Shown one piece after another: positions 43,800 through 54,590 of a DNA stretch of 64,000 nucleotides. Source of the DNA: Molanna angustata (Eukaryota > Arthropoda > Insecta > Trichoptera > Molannidae); contig OY754979.1 in assembly GCA_963576475.1 (NCBI GenBank), positions 31,918,278 to 31,982,277 of the forward strand, written 5' to 3'. The notes below the pieces were generated by a model that worked only from the letters and a program-made list of their open reading frames with translations, was not told where the DNA came from and made no database searches. Numbering within the stretch: position 1 is the first letter of the stretch; every line of letters begins with the position of its first letter. The position numbers and the translations under genes are program-made.

Positions 43800-44262
43800 C
43801 ATGTCACGGCATATCCCTTCGATCTGCTGAACGTACTACACTAGCTATCCCCATTCACAATACAGAAGTGTTCAGCTCCTCTTTTCAAGTACAATCAGCT
43901 AGACTATGGAATGGCCTAAGTGATGAAGTAACGTCATCTCAATCCATTCAAACATTTAAAAGGTAAACTAAAAAAACTTTATTTGTCAAATAGTTCCTTC
44001 TATATCCTTCCGAAACCTCCTTTTCCTCATTGCTATGATCAGTGTTATTTTTATTATTCTTTTTTTTTAAACTCTCTTTTCATTTTTTTTTTCTCTTTGT
44101 ATTTTTTTTTATATTTCTTACTCTTTTATGTTATTTTTTATCAATTTTTTTCTCAATAAATTAGTATTGTACCAATTTAACTTAGAGACTTCACGTTGAT
44201 CGGGTTGGTTGGAAGAAATTACCTTATGGCAATATGTACATAAATTATATAAATAAATAAAT
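43800..44262 (+). pseudogene. CR1/Jockey-group LINE 3' end, GGTTGG-tail family
   Basis: Coding remnants for the ORF2 end (RSAERTTLAIPIHNTE-like, then WNGLSDEVTSSQSIQTFKR) are followed by a T-rich 3' UTR. The tail is GGGTTGGTTGGAAGAAATTA then (ATAA)n at about 44245-44265. Same family as 6232-6945 and 61560-62945. Confidence 0.65.
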
Positions 44263-44409
44263 AAATATATGTACTATGGTAAAATTGTAGCATTACCTCA
44301 TGAAAAAGATTTAAACTTTGTGCTTGATGAGGGAATCATTTGAGATTAGATAATAGGTACAATTAATACATAGTTATACAACGGTGAAAAAAAATAAAAA
44401 TACATAAAA

Positions 44410-44645
44410 AAAACAATAGAAAACGGGGAATTCGTAACAATTTTGGTCATATCAATACAAACATCATTACCTACATACACCAGTTTAGATTGAAATACTT
44501 TTTCAGTCTTTGCTTGAAACTTTTAAAATCATTAATCTGTTTTATTTCATCTGGGAGGCAATTGAAATTCTTTATTCCCATATAAATGTAATTGTTTTGC
44601 ATTTGTCTAGTATTACATTTATGAATTTTTTAATCACTTCGGAAT
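44410..44645 (-). pseudogene. CR1/Jockey-group LINE C-terminus
   Basis: The minus strand reads NYIYMGIKNFNCLPDEIKQI then SFKQRLKKYFNLNWCM and a stop, a typical end of ORF2 in this group. The 3' UTR leads into an A-rich tract on the complement. Confidence 0.6.
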
Positions 44646-45080
44646 CGTAGTATTCTCATACTAGTATGCGTACATACTTATTATTTATTTTTATTTTAGA
44701 TATTTCAGTAAACATACAGCTATATAAAACAATATTCTTATAGACACATAACCAAAAAAATAGCAAAAAAAGTTCACATAATATTACCTAACTCGTGTAC
44801 ATTAAAAAGACAAATCATAAAAACTGAAACTTTAAAAGTAAAAGATTAAACTGAATAGGTTATGCTTAGTTAAAGGAAAAAGGAAAATGGATACAGTACG
44901 GGGAGGGGGAGGAACTACGATGACGATCGAAGTTAAGAGTTTGTTATTGAAGTGATTATTATTCCTATTTTTATTCCTAACCTGAAATAGCAAAGGTGTT
45001 TATAACATTTTTCCTGTAACAAATTTCCTTTCAATTTATAAAGCAACTCGCTCAAGCGAGTCGCGACTATTGTACTACAC
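44646..45080. other. AT-rich, with a fragment of the 53655 family
   Basis: 44995-45068 (TTCAATTTATAAAGCAACTC, GCTCAAGCGAGTCGCGACTA) matches the inner arm of the inverted-repeat element at 53655-54452. Nothing else recognised. Confidence 0.4.
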
Positions 45081-45112
45081 TCCCTGTGCGCTAACCGCTT
45101 TGCCACCACCCA
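45081..45112 (-). repeat. SINE family 1, head only
   Basis: CTGTGCGCTAACCGCTTTGC plus CACCACCCAT is the complement of the tRNA-like 5' head. The rest is lost. Confidence 0.45.
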
Positions 45113-45199
45113 TATTAATTGATATTGATATCTTTATTTGTTTTACGTATAAATCCTAGTGTATCTGTGTATAAGATACGCCAGCGGCGTAATATAAAC

Positions 45200-45500
45200 A
45201 TTCTGTCCTTATTGTACCTACAATATTCTCTCTAATCCAAACCTGCCACAGTACCTTAAAAACAAATTAACTTATTTATCCAATTATGGACTTCGGCTCC
45301 GATCTGCTGAACGTACGACACTATCCATCCCTATGAATAATACAGATTTTTTCAGCTCATCGTTCAAAGTACAATCAGCAAAACTATGGAAAGTCTTAGT
45401 CCGGATATTGCGTCATCTAACTCATATTGCATTTTCAAGAAAAACTAAAGTAGGAATATTTATTATTTAATACCAGATCCCGATTTCCTCTCCTTGTTCT
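45200..45500 (+). pseudogene. CR1/Jockey-group LINE C-terminus remnant
   Basis: NPNLPQYLKNKLTYLSNYGL-type coding (45240 on), then RSADRTYDTIHPYE-like, a second member of the GGTTGG-tail LINE family. Frame-broken. Confidence 0.6.
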
Positions 45501-45584
45501 TTCCCAATCCTTTTTTGACTATGATGTTTTTTTTTATACTTATTTTTTTTGTTTTTATTTTTTAAAAAAAAAAAAATGAATATG

Positions 45585-45738
45585 TCCTTGTTAAACAAGT
45601 ACATATACATCTTCCTGCGTTCCCTAAAATAAGCAAATAAATGCTTGTGCTATAGGTGAACGAAATCGGTCGAGGCAGGATTCGAACTCGCGACTACTGG
45701 ATTACTAACCCAGCGCGCTAACCGCTCTGCCACCGATT
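45585..45738 (-). repeat. tRNA-derived SINE, family 1
   Basis: The complement of GGCAGGATTCGAACTCGCGA (B box) and GCGCGCTAACCGCTCTGCCA (head). The body is intact. Confidence 0.75.
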
Positions 45739-46504
45739 ATATCTTAGTGTAATGTATATTTTCTTTGTTTTTTCCGCTTTCATTATTTTGTTGATGTACA
45801 TATATAATTTTGTCATACTTTGTAATCTGGTTGATTGGAAGAAACTGTCTAATGGGAAAAAACCCGCCAGTGTACATAATTTTAATTAATCTATGTTGAC
45901 GAAACGATTGCCCTTTGATGAATAAACATTTGAGTAGAATAAAATTAAATCTCTCAGTTAAATTGCATTGCCCAACGCCGTGTATTTTCATGGCTACTGA
46001 CAAATAAACATAATTTCTAAAACACAATAACATACCGCCAAAACTAAAATGTTTTACTATGAATTAGCAACTATATGATGCTGTATGAAAACATTTATAG
46101 GCTGACTTATCATTCATGTGTGTCGGTAGACCTCATCATGATATCTTTTAATGTGATTCTATTTGACAAAACTGTCTTATTTCTGGAATTTACATAATAT
46201 CAACAAAGTTCCCAACATAACATCAGACGAGCTCGTAAATACAAAGGGTTAAGAGGATAATAAAAATTAATAGGTTTTAATAAAAATTCTCTCTGATCGC
46301 TACCAAGGTCTGCCGGACCAATTATAAATGTTGACATGCCAAGTCTTCAGTTTAAATCAAATGCAGAATGTAATAATGCAATACAATCTAATGTCTTTTG
46401 AAGTTTTTGATGATTCAAATATAAGAAAGAGCCATCAAGTCTTCAGCAATAAAACTTATGGGAAGATTAAGCTATTAGTTTGAAAATAAACTGAAACACC
46501 GTCA
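45739..46504. other. LINE tail piece, otherwise unrecognised
   Basis: GGTTGATTGGAAGAAACTGT then CCCGCCAGTGTACATA (45828-45885) is another copy of the GGTTGG LINE 3' UTR. The 98-codon antisense ORF at 45737-46033 is a shadow. Confidence 0.45.
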
Positions 46505-46641
46505 CCATCTATGAAGCGACAAAGAAACTTTTTTGTTATGCCATCTATTGAGAAATTGATTTTGAAAACAATGAAAGCAACAGTTTTTATACAATACTTT
46601 CGACAACGCTTTCACACAGATGTCACCCCTGAACCGTAATT
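46505..46641 (-). repeat. Hairpin-family remnant
   Basis: The complement reads CGGTTCAGGGGTGACATCTG and TTGCTTTCATTGTTTT, matching 35449-35540. Confidence 0.5.
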
Positions 46642-46662
46642 ATTCTTAAGTTTTCTTCTTCA

Positions 46663-48200
46663 TCTTTATATATATAATTCTTCTGTACGTGTGTATGTCA
46701 CTGAACTCCTCCTAAACGGCTGTACCGATTTTGATGAAATTTTTTATGTGTGTGTCTTTGAATGTTTTATATTCACAAAATGGAATTCTAACAAAAACTG
46801 AATAAAAGAAAAATAAAAAAAATATATTTTTTATATCCATACGTAAATTATAATAGGTGTCGCTAATGTCAAATTGGCAATGTTTAGTTTTTTTTCATCT
46901 GACAATACAAAGAAATCTGTCATTTACGTCGTAGTTTGGCTTTTTTGACATTCACAGCGGTACTAATAACATTTTCGTTAAAACTCGTTTTAGCCAACTA
47001 AACCTCGCACTACGTAAACCACGTATTAGGCACTAATTCGTGGTTTAGTGGGTTCTTACTAATAATGTAAAAATGTACAAGGACTAAGTAAACCATGGAA
47101 TACGGAATGAATGTTGTGTGAACGCAGCCATTTAACGGGAATATCGGAATTTTTCTTTACTTTATGTTATTTTTTGTTCATTCTCTATGACTTTATTAGC
47201 CGTCATCTATGACATCTATCGAGAATCATCGTATTTCTATGTTTGTCATTGTTTGTTTACTGCATGGTTTTGATGGTTTACTGTTTATGTATCGTCACGT
47301 TTTGGTTGAATTCCCAATAATTTAACTTATTACAACATAACTTATTACATTTATTTTAAAACAATTGTCAATGGAAAATAAATATCTTCATTTATTTGCC
47401 TTCTTCCAAATAAATCTACGACATGTCTAACTCCTGCCTTTGAAAATCTGTACTTTCTTCTAAAATTAATGTCGTCGTAATCAACAAACGGATTACAACG
47501 CACCTATGAACACACCTTATAAATTTTGCTTCATCAAAAAACTTTCCACCTGCTCAATTTCTTGAAACGATCTTTCAAAATCGCCAATTCTATAATCAAA
47601 CAGATTGTTGTCCATAATTAAAAAAAGTATTTCTTTAAAAATGACAAAATACAATACGCGCGGTCTATTTGACTTTTGACAGCTCACGAATTCACTATTG
47701 CTATTCCACCACTAAACTAGGGGACCGGATGGTTTAGCGTTACCATGGTGATATAAACCATGGAATAAAATAGAAGTTTTAAAACTTGGTTATTAGTAAG
47801 ATTTTTGGCCGTTAGGTTTTAGTCACTGTATTCCATAGTTCAACCTCGCTACTTTTTCGTTATTAGTACCGCCGTTAAAGTTTATTTTCGCTCTGTTTCG
47901 GAATGATTCATATTTCAATGATATACCTACATGTGCATGGAATTTGAACTTCTGTTCACTGTTTTGTTATTATTATTCATATTTCAATTCGTTCATTTCC
48001 GTTTCCAGACCTATGCTGTATTATATACGAAATCATATACGAAATGACAATGAATTTAACCTCAGTGTTTAGCGGCTCATCGAACAAGAAAATATAAGTT
48101 TACTCAGCGAATAACTACATCCATATGATTCAAATATATGTTACATATATTTTTGTTTCACAAATAGTTCGGGCAGGACATCGTCTGTCGGGTCCGCTAG
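46663..48200 (+). mobile_element. Non-autonomous Helitron, copy 1, carrying a nested insertion
   Basis: Begins TCTTTATATATATAATTCTT after A (46662). Ends with GGACATCGTCTGTCGGGTCC, a GGAC/GTCC hairpin, then GCTAG before T (48201). TC start, CTAG end, 3' hairpin and A/T insertion site define Helitrons. 1538 bp, of which about 46960-47875 is a separate inverted-repeat element. No Rep/helicase coding. Compare 59424-59837. Confidence 0.85.
46963..47875. mobile_element. Inverted-repeat element nested in the Helitron
   Basis: Ends: GCGGTACTAATAAC on the left and its exact complement GTTATTAGTACCGC on the right, 14 bp. Inner blocks (CCATGGAATA) also recur. About 0.9 kb, no ORF, no clear target duplication. 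Confidence 0.65.
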
Positions 48201-48302
48201 TTTTATATATATTAAAGATCGGTGTGTTCCTCTGTATTTGTGTCCTGTAATTGTATCTATCTCGCCATCTTTTCGAAGTAATAAATAATAATAATAAATC
48301 AA

Positions 48303-49480
48303 ATTTTGATCATCGACAAAGCGCAAATACGCCCAATTATTGAATATGGTAGTCACCTCTGGAGTGGCGCCCCCCAATATCTACTGAATACCCTCAATGC
48401 TGTATTAAAGGCGTGCTGTACGTCTATCTGCGGCCATAGGGGCCTAGCCAGTAAAGTTGAGGGTGGCTGCAGCCCCACCCTAGGATTCTGGGTAACAGGT
48501 CAGTACCCTCTTCAATTCTTACCTATGGAAGAGCAGGGCAGACGCCTTAATGCCTCGCTCGGCGGTGACTCATCAAACGTGGCGATGAGTAAGTCTGCAT
48601 CATCGGGCGATGGAAATCGAAGCACTGAAAGTACTGTCCGGTGGTGTACCTGAAATTCGCCAACATGAGTACTAAGGGATGGAGGAGCCCCCCGTGATGA
48701 TTGGTCGGCACGACCCACTCGGCGGTACCCGAGTTGATGACGAGACAGGTGCAGCTAACGCTGCGCCTGGTGTGGAAATCGGAGAACTGAAAGTACTACG
48801 GGCGTGGTGAAGGCTCCCTGTGGCAGTCTGTTGTTCGTGGAGCTGCTGGGAGGGTAACCCCTGCTATGATTCACGGCCCTTCACGAGTGTGGTTGGACTC
48901 TTAGTGGCAGTGGTATGAAATATGCATGGTGGTAGTTCTTGTTTCGTCCGACGAGCAGCCGCTCCGGGGATGAACAGAACACTTAGTTCTATAACGTTCC
49001 CTATGAAGTGGGGTAGGTGACTGCGACTTTTCCTCATTGTACGTCTATCTGTCTGTCTGGTGAAGACCCATCATCGACTGATGGATCGCGTTCACTAGAC
49101 CATAGATGCAAGATCGGTATTGTAAGTTTATTGTATAATAAAAATACTGCTACGGGAGATGCTCACAACTTGTATCTGCTCCCTTTTACACCCAATTCAC
49201 AATATAGTCACACATTAAACTCAATCTCAACACTCTTTCACAGTAAACCTTCAATTTACACGAACCAGTCGCTTCTCCAACTCTGTTTTTAAGACAGCAG
49301 CCCATCTGTGTAACGATCTTCAGAATGTTATGTTTCCATCTTCTTGCAACTCTTGTCTTTTTAAGATCCGAATTTTCCTGAGCAGATCGCAAACCCTCCC
49401 CAAAGCTGCGTAGTGCGCTTCTTCGGAAGAGTATAATGGACACAAATCTTAATAGCTGGTCTCCTCTAGGTACCTAGTTA
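48303..49480 (+). pseudogene. Jockey/CR1-group LINE fragment, interrupted
   Basis: Matches the minus-strand LINE at 59961-61262: AAGCGCAAATACGCCCAATT, then GGAGTGGCGCCCCCCAATA. After the insert it continues with CTGATGGATCGCGTTCACTA, the ORF2 end, and TGCGCTTCTTCGGAAGAGTA near the 3' end. Frames are broken in several places. It is split by the GC-rich insert at 48431-49037. Confidence 0.75.
48431..49037. mobile_element. 607-bp GC-rich insert of unknown class
   Basis: Flanked by a 14-bp target duplication, TGTACGTCTATCTG (48417-48430 and 49038-49051), inside a LINE remnant. GC-rich compared with all surroundings. It has no terminal inverted repeat and no A tail. An internal motif recurs: GGAAATCGAAGCACTGAAAG near 48611 and GGAAATCGGAGAACTGAAAG near 48775. 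No convincing ORF. The long target duplication suggests retroposition, perhaps a SINE or the 5' or 3' piece of a LINE. Confidence 0.7.
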
Positions 49481-49547
49481 TGTTCAAAAAATCTTATAGT
49501 CCTGCGTTTTATATTATATTATAAGTGCATTGCATTTTTTTTAATTG

Positions 49548-49950
49548 CTTCTCGGGCAACTAATAGGTACTATACTTAACTTACTTACTTACTTACTTTC
49601 CGTGTCCGGAACACCATCATATTCGTAGCACCCAATATTCGGCCACTCGGATTCCACTAGTGTTTGCTATCTATGTACTGTGTCTTGGTGCGTGCATGTC
49701 GCTCCTGTCATACATAGGACATGACAGTAGGTGCACGTTGTCCTGTCTGGCGCCACACTCGCAGATGTCTTCTTCTATGACAATTATTGAATTTAACACG
49801 CACCTAATAACAAGATGCCACATTCTGGAGATTAATGATATTAATCGTCTCACAGATCCAGACTGAAAACACAATTTAAAACTGTCTCGCCACCGGGAAT
49901 CGAACTCGGGACCTTTGGATCAGCAGTTAGATACTTAACCAACTGAGATT
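49548..49950 (-). repeat. SINE family 2, split by a LINE fragment
   Basis: CTTCTCGGGCAACTAATAGG at 49551-49574 and ATTTAACACGCACCTAATAA at 49791 onward, with the B box complement CCACCGGGAATCGAACTCGG near 49893, are two parts of one SINE. Confidence 0.7.
49575..49787 (-). pseudogene. LINE C-terminal knuckle fragment inside SINE 2
   Basis: The minus strand reads ICECGARQDNVHLLSCPMYD, a C-X-C...H-X4-C cluster like those after the RT in LINE ORF2 proteins. The 3' end carries (AAGT)n on the minus strand, seen as (ACTT)n at 49579-49600. Confidence 0.5.
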
Positions 49951-50134
49951 CATTTGATGAATTTCGGTTGGGGTTTGATCTCTCGATATGCTATTTCGTT
50001 CCATTTCATAACAGCACACACTCGTCATCAATATTAAAGATGTATGATTTTATTCATTCAAATATTAATTGGTCAAATATAGCTAGGTATTGTATGTATG
50101 TACGCAAAGGTATCAGGTTCTATTATGTAGAATA

Positions 50135-50235
50135 TCATCATCATCGTCAACTGCTCCACATCCCAGGATGGGCCTTGGCCTCCTCAAGGAATCGTCTCCG
50201 TTGCACCCTACCCGTGGCATTTTCTCTTTTAATCC
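50135..50235 (-). pseudogene. RTE-like C-terminal fragment with ATG-repeat tail
   Basis: The minus strand reads RRRFLEEAKAHPGMWSS then a stop and a GATGATGATGAT tail, as in the RTE at 57495-58125 (DSAKAQPGLSCL). Confidence 0.5.
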
Positions 50236-51237
50236 TTTTCTCTTAATAGGAATGTAGAATATAGTGAAATAAAAATGACACCTACAATGATAAAAAAATT
50301 CAATTACTTGTTTGAAAGATTGGAATGGTCTTATCTTTATTGCAAATATTATTATATTTCTGATACAATGCGGTTGCAGGCCATAGGTATAATTTTCGAC
50401 AAACATCTTGAACGAGCTTCCGGTTACGTAGAGCGCAATTTGTGTCTTTTGCTTCGTTAGTTTACGTGCAAATCACCCCCCTTCTCGGCTAAAAGTTCAA
50501 GAAGCTTGGCTACAACTACATATACCTATCTACATTATTTGCATATTGTTTGAAATCAATTCCAACTTAATTATTTCACAACCACGATATTTCGATACAA
50601 TTTGTTAAATAAATAAATAAATATGTACATACCTAATTAATGTGTAATTTTTTTTTATTATTACTCAATGAGTAGACAGCGAATTGGATTATATTTATAA
50701 GGGTGTTGTTATAGTAAAACGGATATACCAGTATGTTGAGATTGTAATCGCGTTCTGCCAGAGAATTCCGATGTTTTGATATTTAGCGGAACGATTTCGT
50801 AAATTGGAAACGATATCGCGAAATAACGCAATATCCTCCCCAGATCGCAAATCTGCCATCGCCAGTGATGTTGGCATAACGCTTTCAACGTCTCAATTCG
50901 TTGTCTTGCGTAATATTTAACGTTATGTCACCACTCACATAACGTATTAACACGTGCGTTCTATGTTGGATATTATTGTCATCTTATACGATACAATACA
51001 GAGCAAAACGAAACTTTAATACAATAAAACGACTGGGAATTCGGCCATTGCGAAACTCCTCACTGCATCTCAAACTGTTTTACTTAAGGAATATCTGGAT
51101 GCTTAGCCATATTGCATAAACAAAAGTTTCTGCCAATGGAAACGCTTATTTTAAATAATTCTTAGTCTGGCTAATGTCATGGCGTAAAATTTCAATAAAT
51201 AGTAAACAGACGTTTGTTTCGATAGAAATGTAAGTTA
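50236..51237. other. No gene recognised
   Basis: AT-rich. A LINE-like tail, TAAATAAATAAATAAATATG, lies at about 50605-50625. Confidence 0.4.
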
Positions 51238-51243
51238 TTACAA

Positions 51244-51599
51244 TGTAGCGCAACAGTCACTTGCGCCACAGCGCAACGCTGACGTCGTCATGTACTGCGC
51301 TGCACGCGAGCTACGAGCTACCTGCAACTTCAGATGAAGAAGTCAGGGGTCACAAGACCCGGCACTTCATTTGACCAATGACCAATCGGCTACGACAAAG
51401 TATATAAGGACGCACACCGGTCTCTCAAATCATTCGTTTTCATCCAGACCTCCTGCTACGTCCTTACGCTGCTCGATCGCCTAGTCATCGTTCAAAGTCC
51501 GCGATTTAAATTTATACACTAAAATTAAATACTTTATATAGCCGATAAGTAAAAACAATTACCATTGTATTTTGAAGAATATTAAACGAGTAAGTTACA
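51244..51599 (+). repeat. Candidate solo LTR or promoter-bearing repeat
   Basis: Starts TGTAGCGCAACAGTCAC and ends GTAAGTTACA, so TG...CA. It contains a TATA-like TATATAAGG (51400-51408), an initiator-like CATTCG about 25-30 bp downstream, and an ATTAAA poly(A)-like signal near 51580. The first 200 bp are CpG-rich. No matching second LTR, PBS or gag/pol is visible and no 4-6 bp target duplication is clear. An 8-bp GTAAGTTA at 51230 and 51590 is an alternative boundary. Confidence 0.35.
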
Positions 51600-51689
51600 T
51601 TCTTGTTACATCTTTTGATCTCTGTCCATCAATATCTACCTGAGTTTCATTCTGTATTTTATTATCTCTTATATACGGTATTACATTTG

Positions 51690-51800
51690 CTTGATCGATC
51701 TATCTGTGTGCCTGGCTGTCGGGAAACTCCGACAGGCGGTATCCGGGTTCGATTCCGGCAGGTGTGGTATCGTTTAGTTGTATGTAACCAAAGGCGGACA
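51690..51800 (+). repeat. B-box-bearing, possibly tRNA-derived sequence
   Basis: ATCCGGGTTCGATTCCGGC at about 51740 is a perfect B box within a self-complementary arm. The upstream part does not form a convincing A box or tRNA cloverleaf. Confidence 0.35.
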
Positions 51801-52125
51801 CACAGGTTCTATACCTACACGTCCAGCAGACCGGCATTACCACCATCTATCTGTCGCGGCTCCCGCCGACAGGTTTGCACCTAAGCTTCAGCTGGTGTGC
51901 AAACACTTCCAACCCAAGTGGCAACATTGACCACAAACAATTAACTGGTGAGCCTACATACTTCTAGAACAACTTTGCTAATGATCCTAACTAGTTTTAA
52001 AAATCAATAGAGGTTTTTCAGTAATATTTACAATACATCCAATTCAATTGTATGTATTTTATTTTATTTATTTTATAGAACCAACAGTTTCCAATATGAA
52101 TTTACAATAGGTATGTATATATATA

Positions 52126-52310
52126 GGGTTCGATTCCCGGTGGAGACACAGTTTTTAATTGTGTTTTCAGTCTGTATCTGTGAGACGATTAATATCGTAA
52201 GTCTCCAGAATGTGGCGACTTGTTATTGGGTGCGTGTTAAATTTAATATTTGACATAGTACCTGTTAGTTGCCCGAGAAGTAATAAATAATGATAATAAT
52301 AATAATAATT
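52126..52310 (+). repeat. SINE family 2, 5'-truncated
   Basis: Begins inside the B-box arm (GGGTTCGATTCCCGGTGGAG) and runs through GTGAGACGATTAATATCGTA to CTGTTAGTTGCCCGAGAAG and an (ATA)n tail near 52290-52308. Confidence 0.75.
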
Positions 52311-53264
52311 ATCTTAACAGGTTATAAACCTTTTAAAGGTTTTTTTAAATAGTTAAAACTAAGTACTTAAATTATTTAACAATACTGCAAAAATGTACTG
52401 TAAATATGACCTAAAATAGGGACGTTCTAAAATTTTAGGATCAAGATCATTTGAATTTAATTTCGTATTCAGGAACTAAAGTTGTTCCTGAAACTAAAAT
52501 CAACAAAATTAGTGCTTCGTACATAGTACATAATTTGAACTTAAATTGTCTATGGCGCAGACTACGCATGCGTACTGCGCTCGTTCGGCCGTAGGTATTA
52601 TATTATACTCTTAGTATTTGGCCATGTTTATTTGTATCATGTCGCCTAACCTAACATTTCTCTATACATATCTGCACTAATATTCTTTGGTTTTTATTTT
52701 CAATATAACGCAACACGTGTAAATTATCTTTTTTTTCGTACACAAACTAGTACGTTTCCAATAAGGTGTGCACTAAAATAAGAACGTTTTGACAGTTGAT
52801 TCGACTAAAATGTGGTTATAGAATAAGGCTTTGTACAAATTCGTGACTTACTTGGAGTAAAAATGTTCCATTTTCAGCATAATATAATATCAACTTGGAA
52901 TACGTGGGATAAGAACGCACCTATTTTAGTCGGAACGATCTTAAAAAGTTATAGAATCGGACGTATTATAATACTAAATAGTTAATGGCAATATTTTTTT
53001 GAGAAATGCCTAAATAATTATAAAGAAATGTGTCCTCTGCTGTGAATCAAACCCAAAACGACAATACAGAAGCCAAACTGTTGTACCGCTATGCTGCGGC
53101 GGTCGATAATAATATAATACACACTTAAGATGGGTACTTTCATTGGACAAGTAATGTAAGGTTCGAATCTTGCCTCGATTAGTTTCACTAGTCTAAAGTG
53201 CAAACATTTACTAATAATGGTTATGTATGAGGATGACTTAAAGGCATGTCTTAAAAAACAATAT
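52311..53264. other. No gene; possible small MITE and SINE 1 relic
   Basis: CACTAAAATAAGAACGTT at 52771 is inverted against AACGCACCTATTTTAGTC at about 52915-52932. A diverged SINE 1-like segment (GGTTCGAATCTTGCCTCG) lies near 53160-53235. Confidence 0.3.
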
Positions 53265-54590
53265 TCCTATACTTAAGTCCAAAGAGAAAAATGTTTGTAA
53301 CATGTATCCTGCCTGTGCTTATGTATGGTCTGGAAACTATCACGCCAACTGTGCAGACCGTACATAAGCTTAAATGCACTCAAAGATCCATGGATAGGCA
53401 AATGCTAGGAAAGATAAGTCTAAGAGACAAAATAAGAAATGAGGAAATCAGATGCCAGACAAAAGTTGCCGATATCATGGATCGAATTGCTAAACTTAAA
53501 TGGCAATGGGCGGGTTATGTTGCCCGACGGAGAACGGACAGATGGGCACCCGGAATTCTGAAATGGACACCATGGGGTTTGAAAAGGGGTATTAATAGGT
53601 TGACCTCAGAAAAGGTGGGGTTATGATATTGTCAGTAGACCTTTGAATAAACCACAACACATTTTTACCAATGTCGGATGAGTTGTCAAAGTTGACATTA
53701 AACGCAAACTTAAAAAATAATAAATAGCATAAAAAATAGTACAACTACGTAAATAATATGTCGAGCAATACAATTTATTTTAAAAATTCATAGAAAAATT
53801 ATTCCTAACCTCAAATGGCAAATGGGTTGATAACATTTTTCCTATGACCGAGTTCCATTCAATTTATAAAGCAACTGACCAAAAAATTCAAGGAAATGGA
53901 GATTTACGTACACATCATACTATTATTTCGTTGTCGTATTTTATTGCATACCGTATAATGTTCGGTTAGGTTCAGTTTGTCTTTAATGATAATAGCGACT
54001 CGCGTGAGCAAGTTGCTTTATAAATTGAAGAGAAATTGGTCGAAAGAAAAATATTATCCATACCTTTGCCCCTTAAGGTTAGGAATAAGTTTATTATATA
54101 TTCACATTTGATCACATTTTCAAATAAATCATATTTATCAACATATTATTTACGTAGTAGTATATCTATAATTTTTTATATTATTAATCATTGTTTATTG
54201 TATTTTATCCCCCCTAGGTTCTTTACAGAACACTTGGGTTCATTGTTACATGGTTCACAATATAATGGTCACAATAATAGATATAATACATTGAAATAAC
54301 ATGACATCATGGTTTAACAGAGTACAGATATAACAAATTAAAGAGTAAATAAAAAAATAAGGAATATAAAGAAACGAAAAATATGTATTTTAATGTTGAA
54401 AATTTTCGCATTCAATGTCAAATTTGACAGTTCATCCGGCATTGGTAAAAATGAGCTGTGGTGATGTCTGTACTACATTGTCCATGTCGCTGGAAGGAGA
54501 TTGGTCAAAAAGACAAATGGAAGCACTTAGAAGAGGCTTACATCTAGAAGTGGAGAGATGGCTGAATAAAGAAGAAGAAGAAGAATTAGG
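53265..54590 (+). pseudogene. RTE (BovB-like) fragment, split by an inverted-repeat element
   Basis: The plus frame from 53291 reads FVTCILPVLMYGLETITPTV, ISLRDKIRNEEIRCQTKVAD and LKWQWAGYVARRRTDRWAPG, the post-RT part of RTE/BovB-like LINEs. After the element at 53655-54452 the RTE resumes with CATGTCGCTGGAAGGAGATT and the 3' end GTGGAGAGATGGCTGAATAA plus an AGAAGAAGAAGAA tail. Confidence 0.75.
53648..54460. mobile_element. Inverted-repeat element inserted in the RTE
   Basis: The outer ends match in inverted orientation: ACATTTTTACCAATGTCGGA at 53659-53678 against the complement of the right end near 54431-54455 (TCATTTTTACCAATGCCGGA). Both arms then share GTCAAA(G/T)TTGACATT and, further in, TTCAATTTATAAAGCAACT. 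The arms are about 230 and 460 bp. The family also occurs at 43302-43610 and 44995-45068. No ORF. Confidence 0.65.

Noticed and set aside
51690..51800. Possible true tRNA gene
   Set aside because: A good B box is present, but I could not fold acceptor, D and anticodon arms into a cloverleaf.
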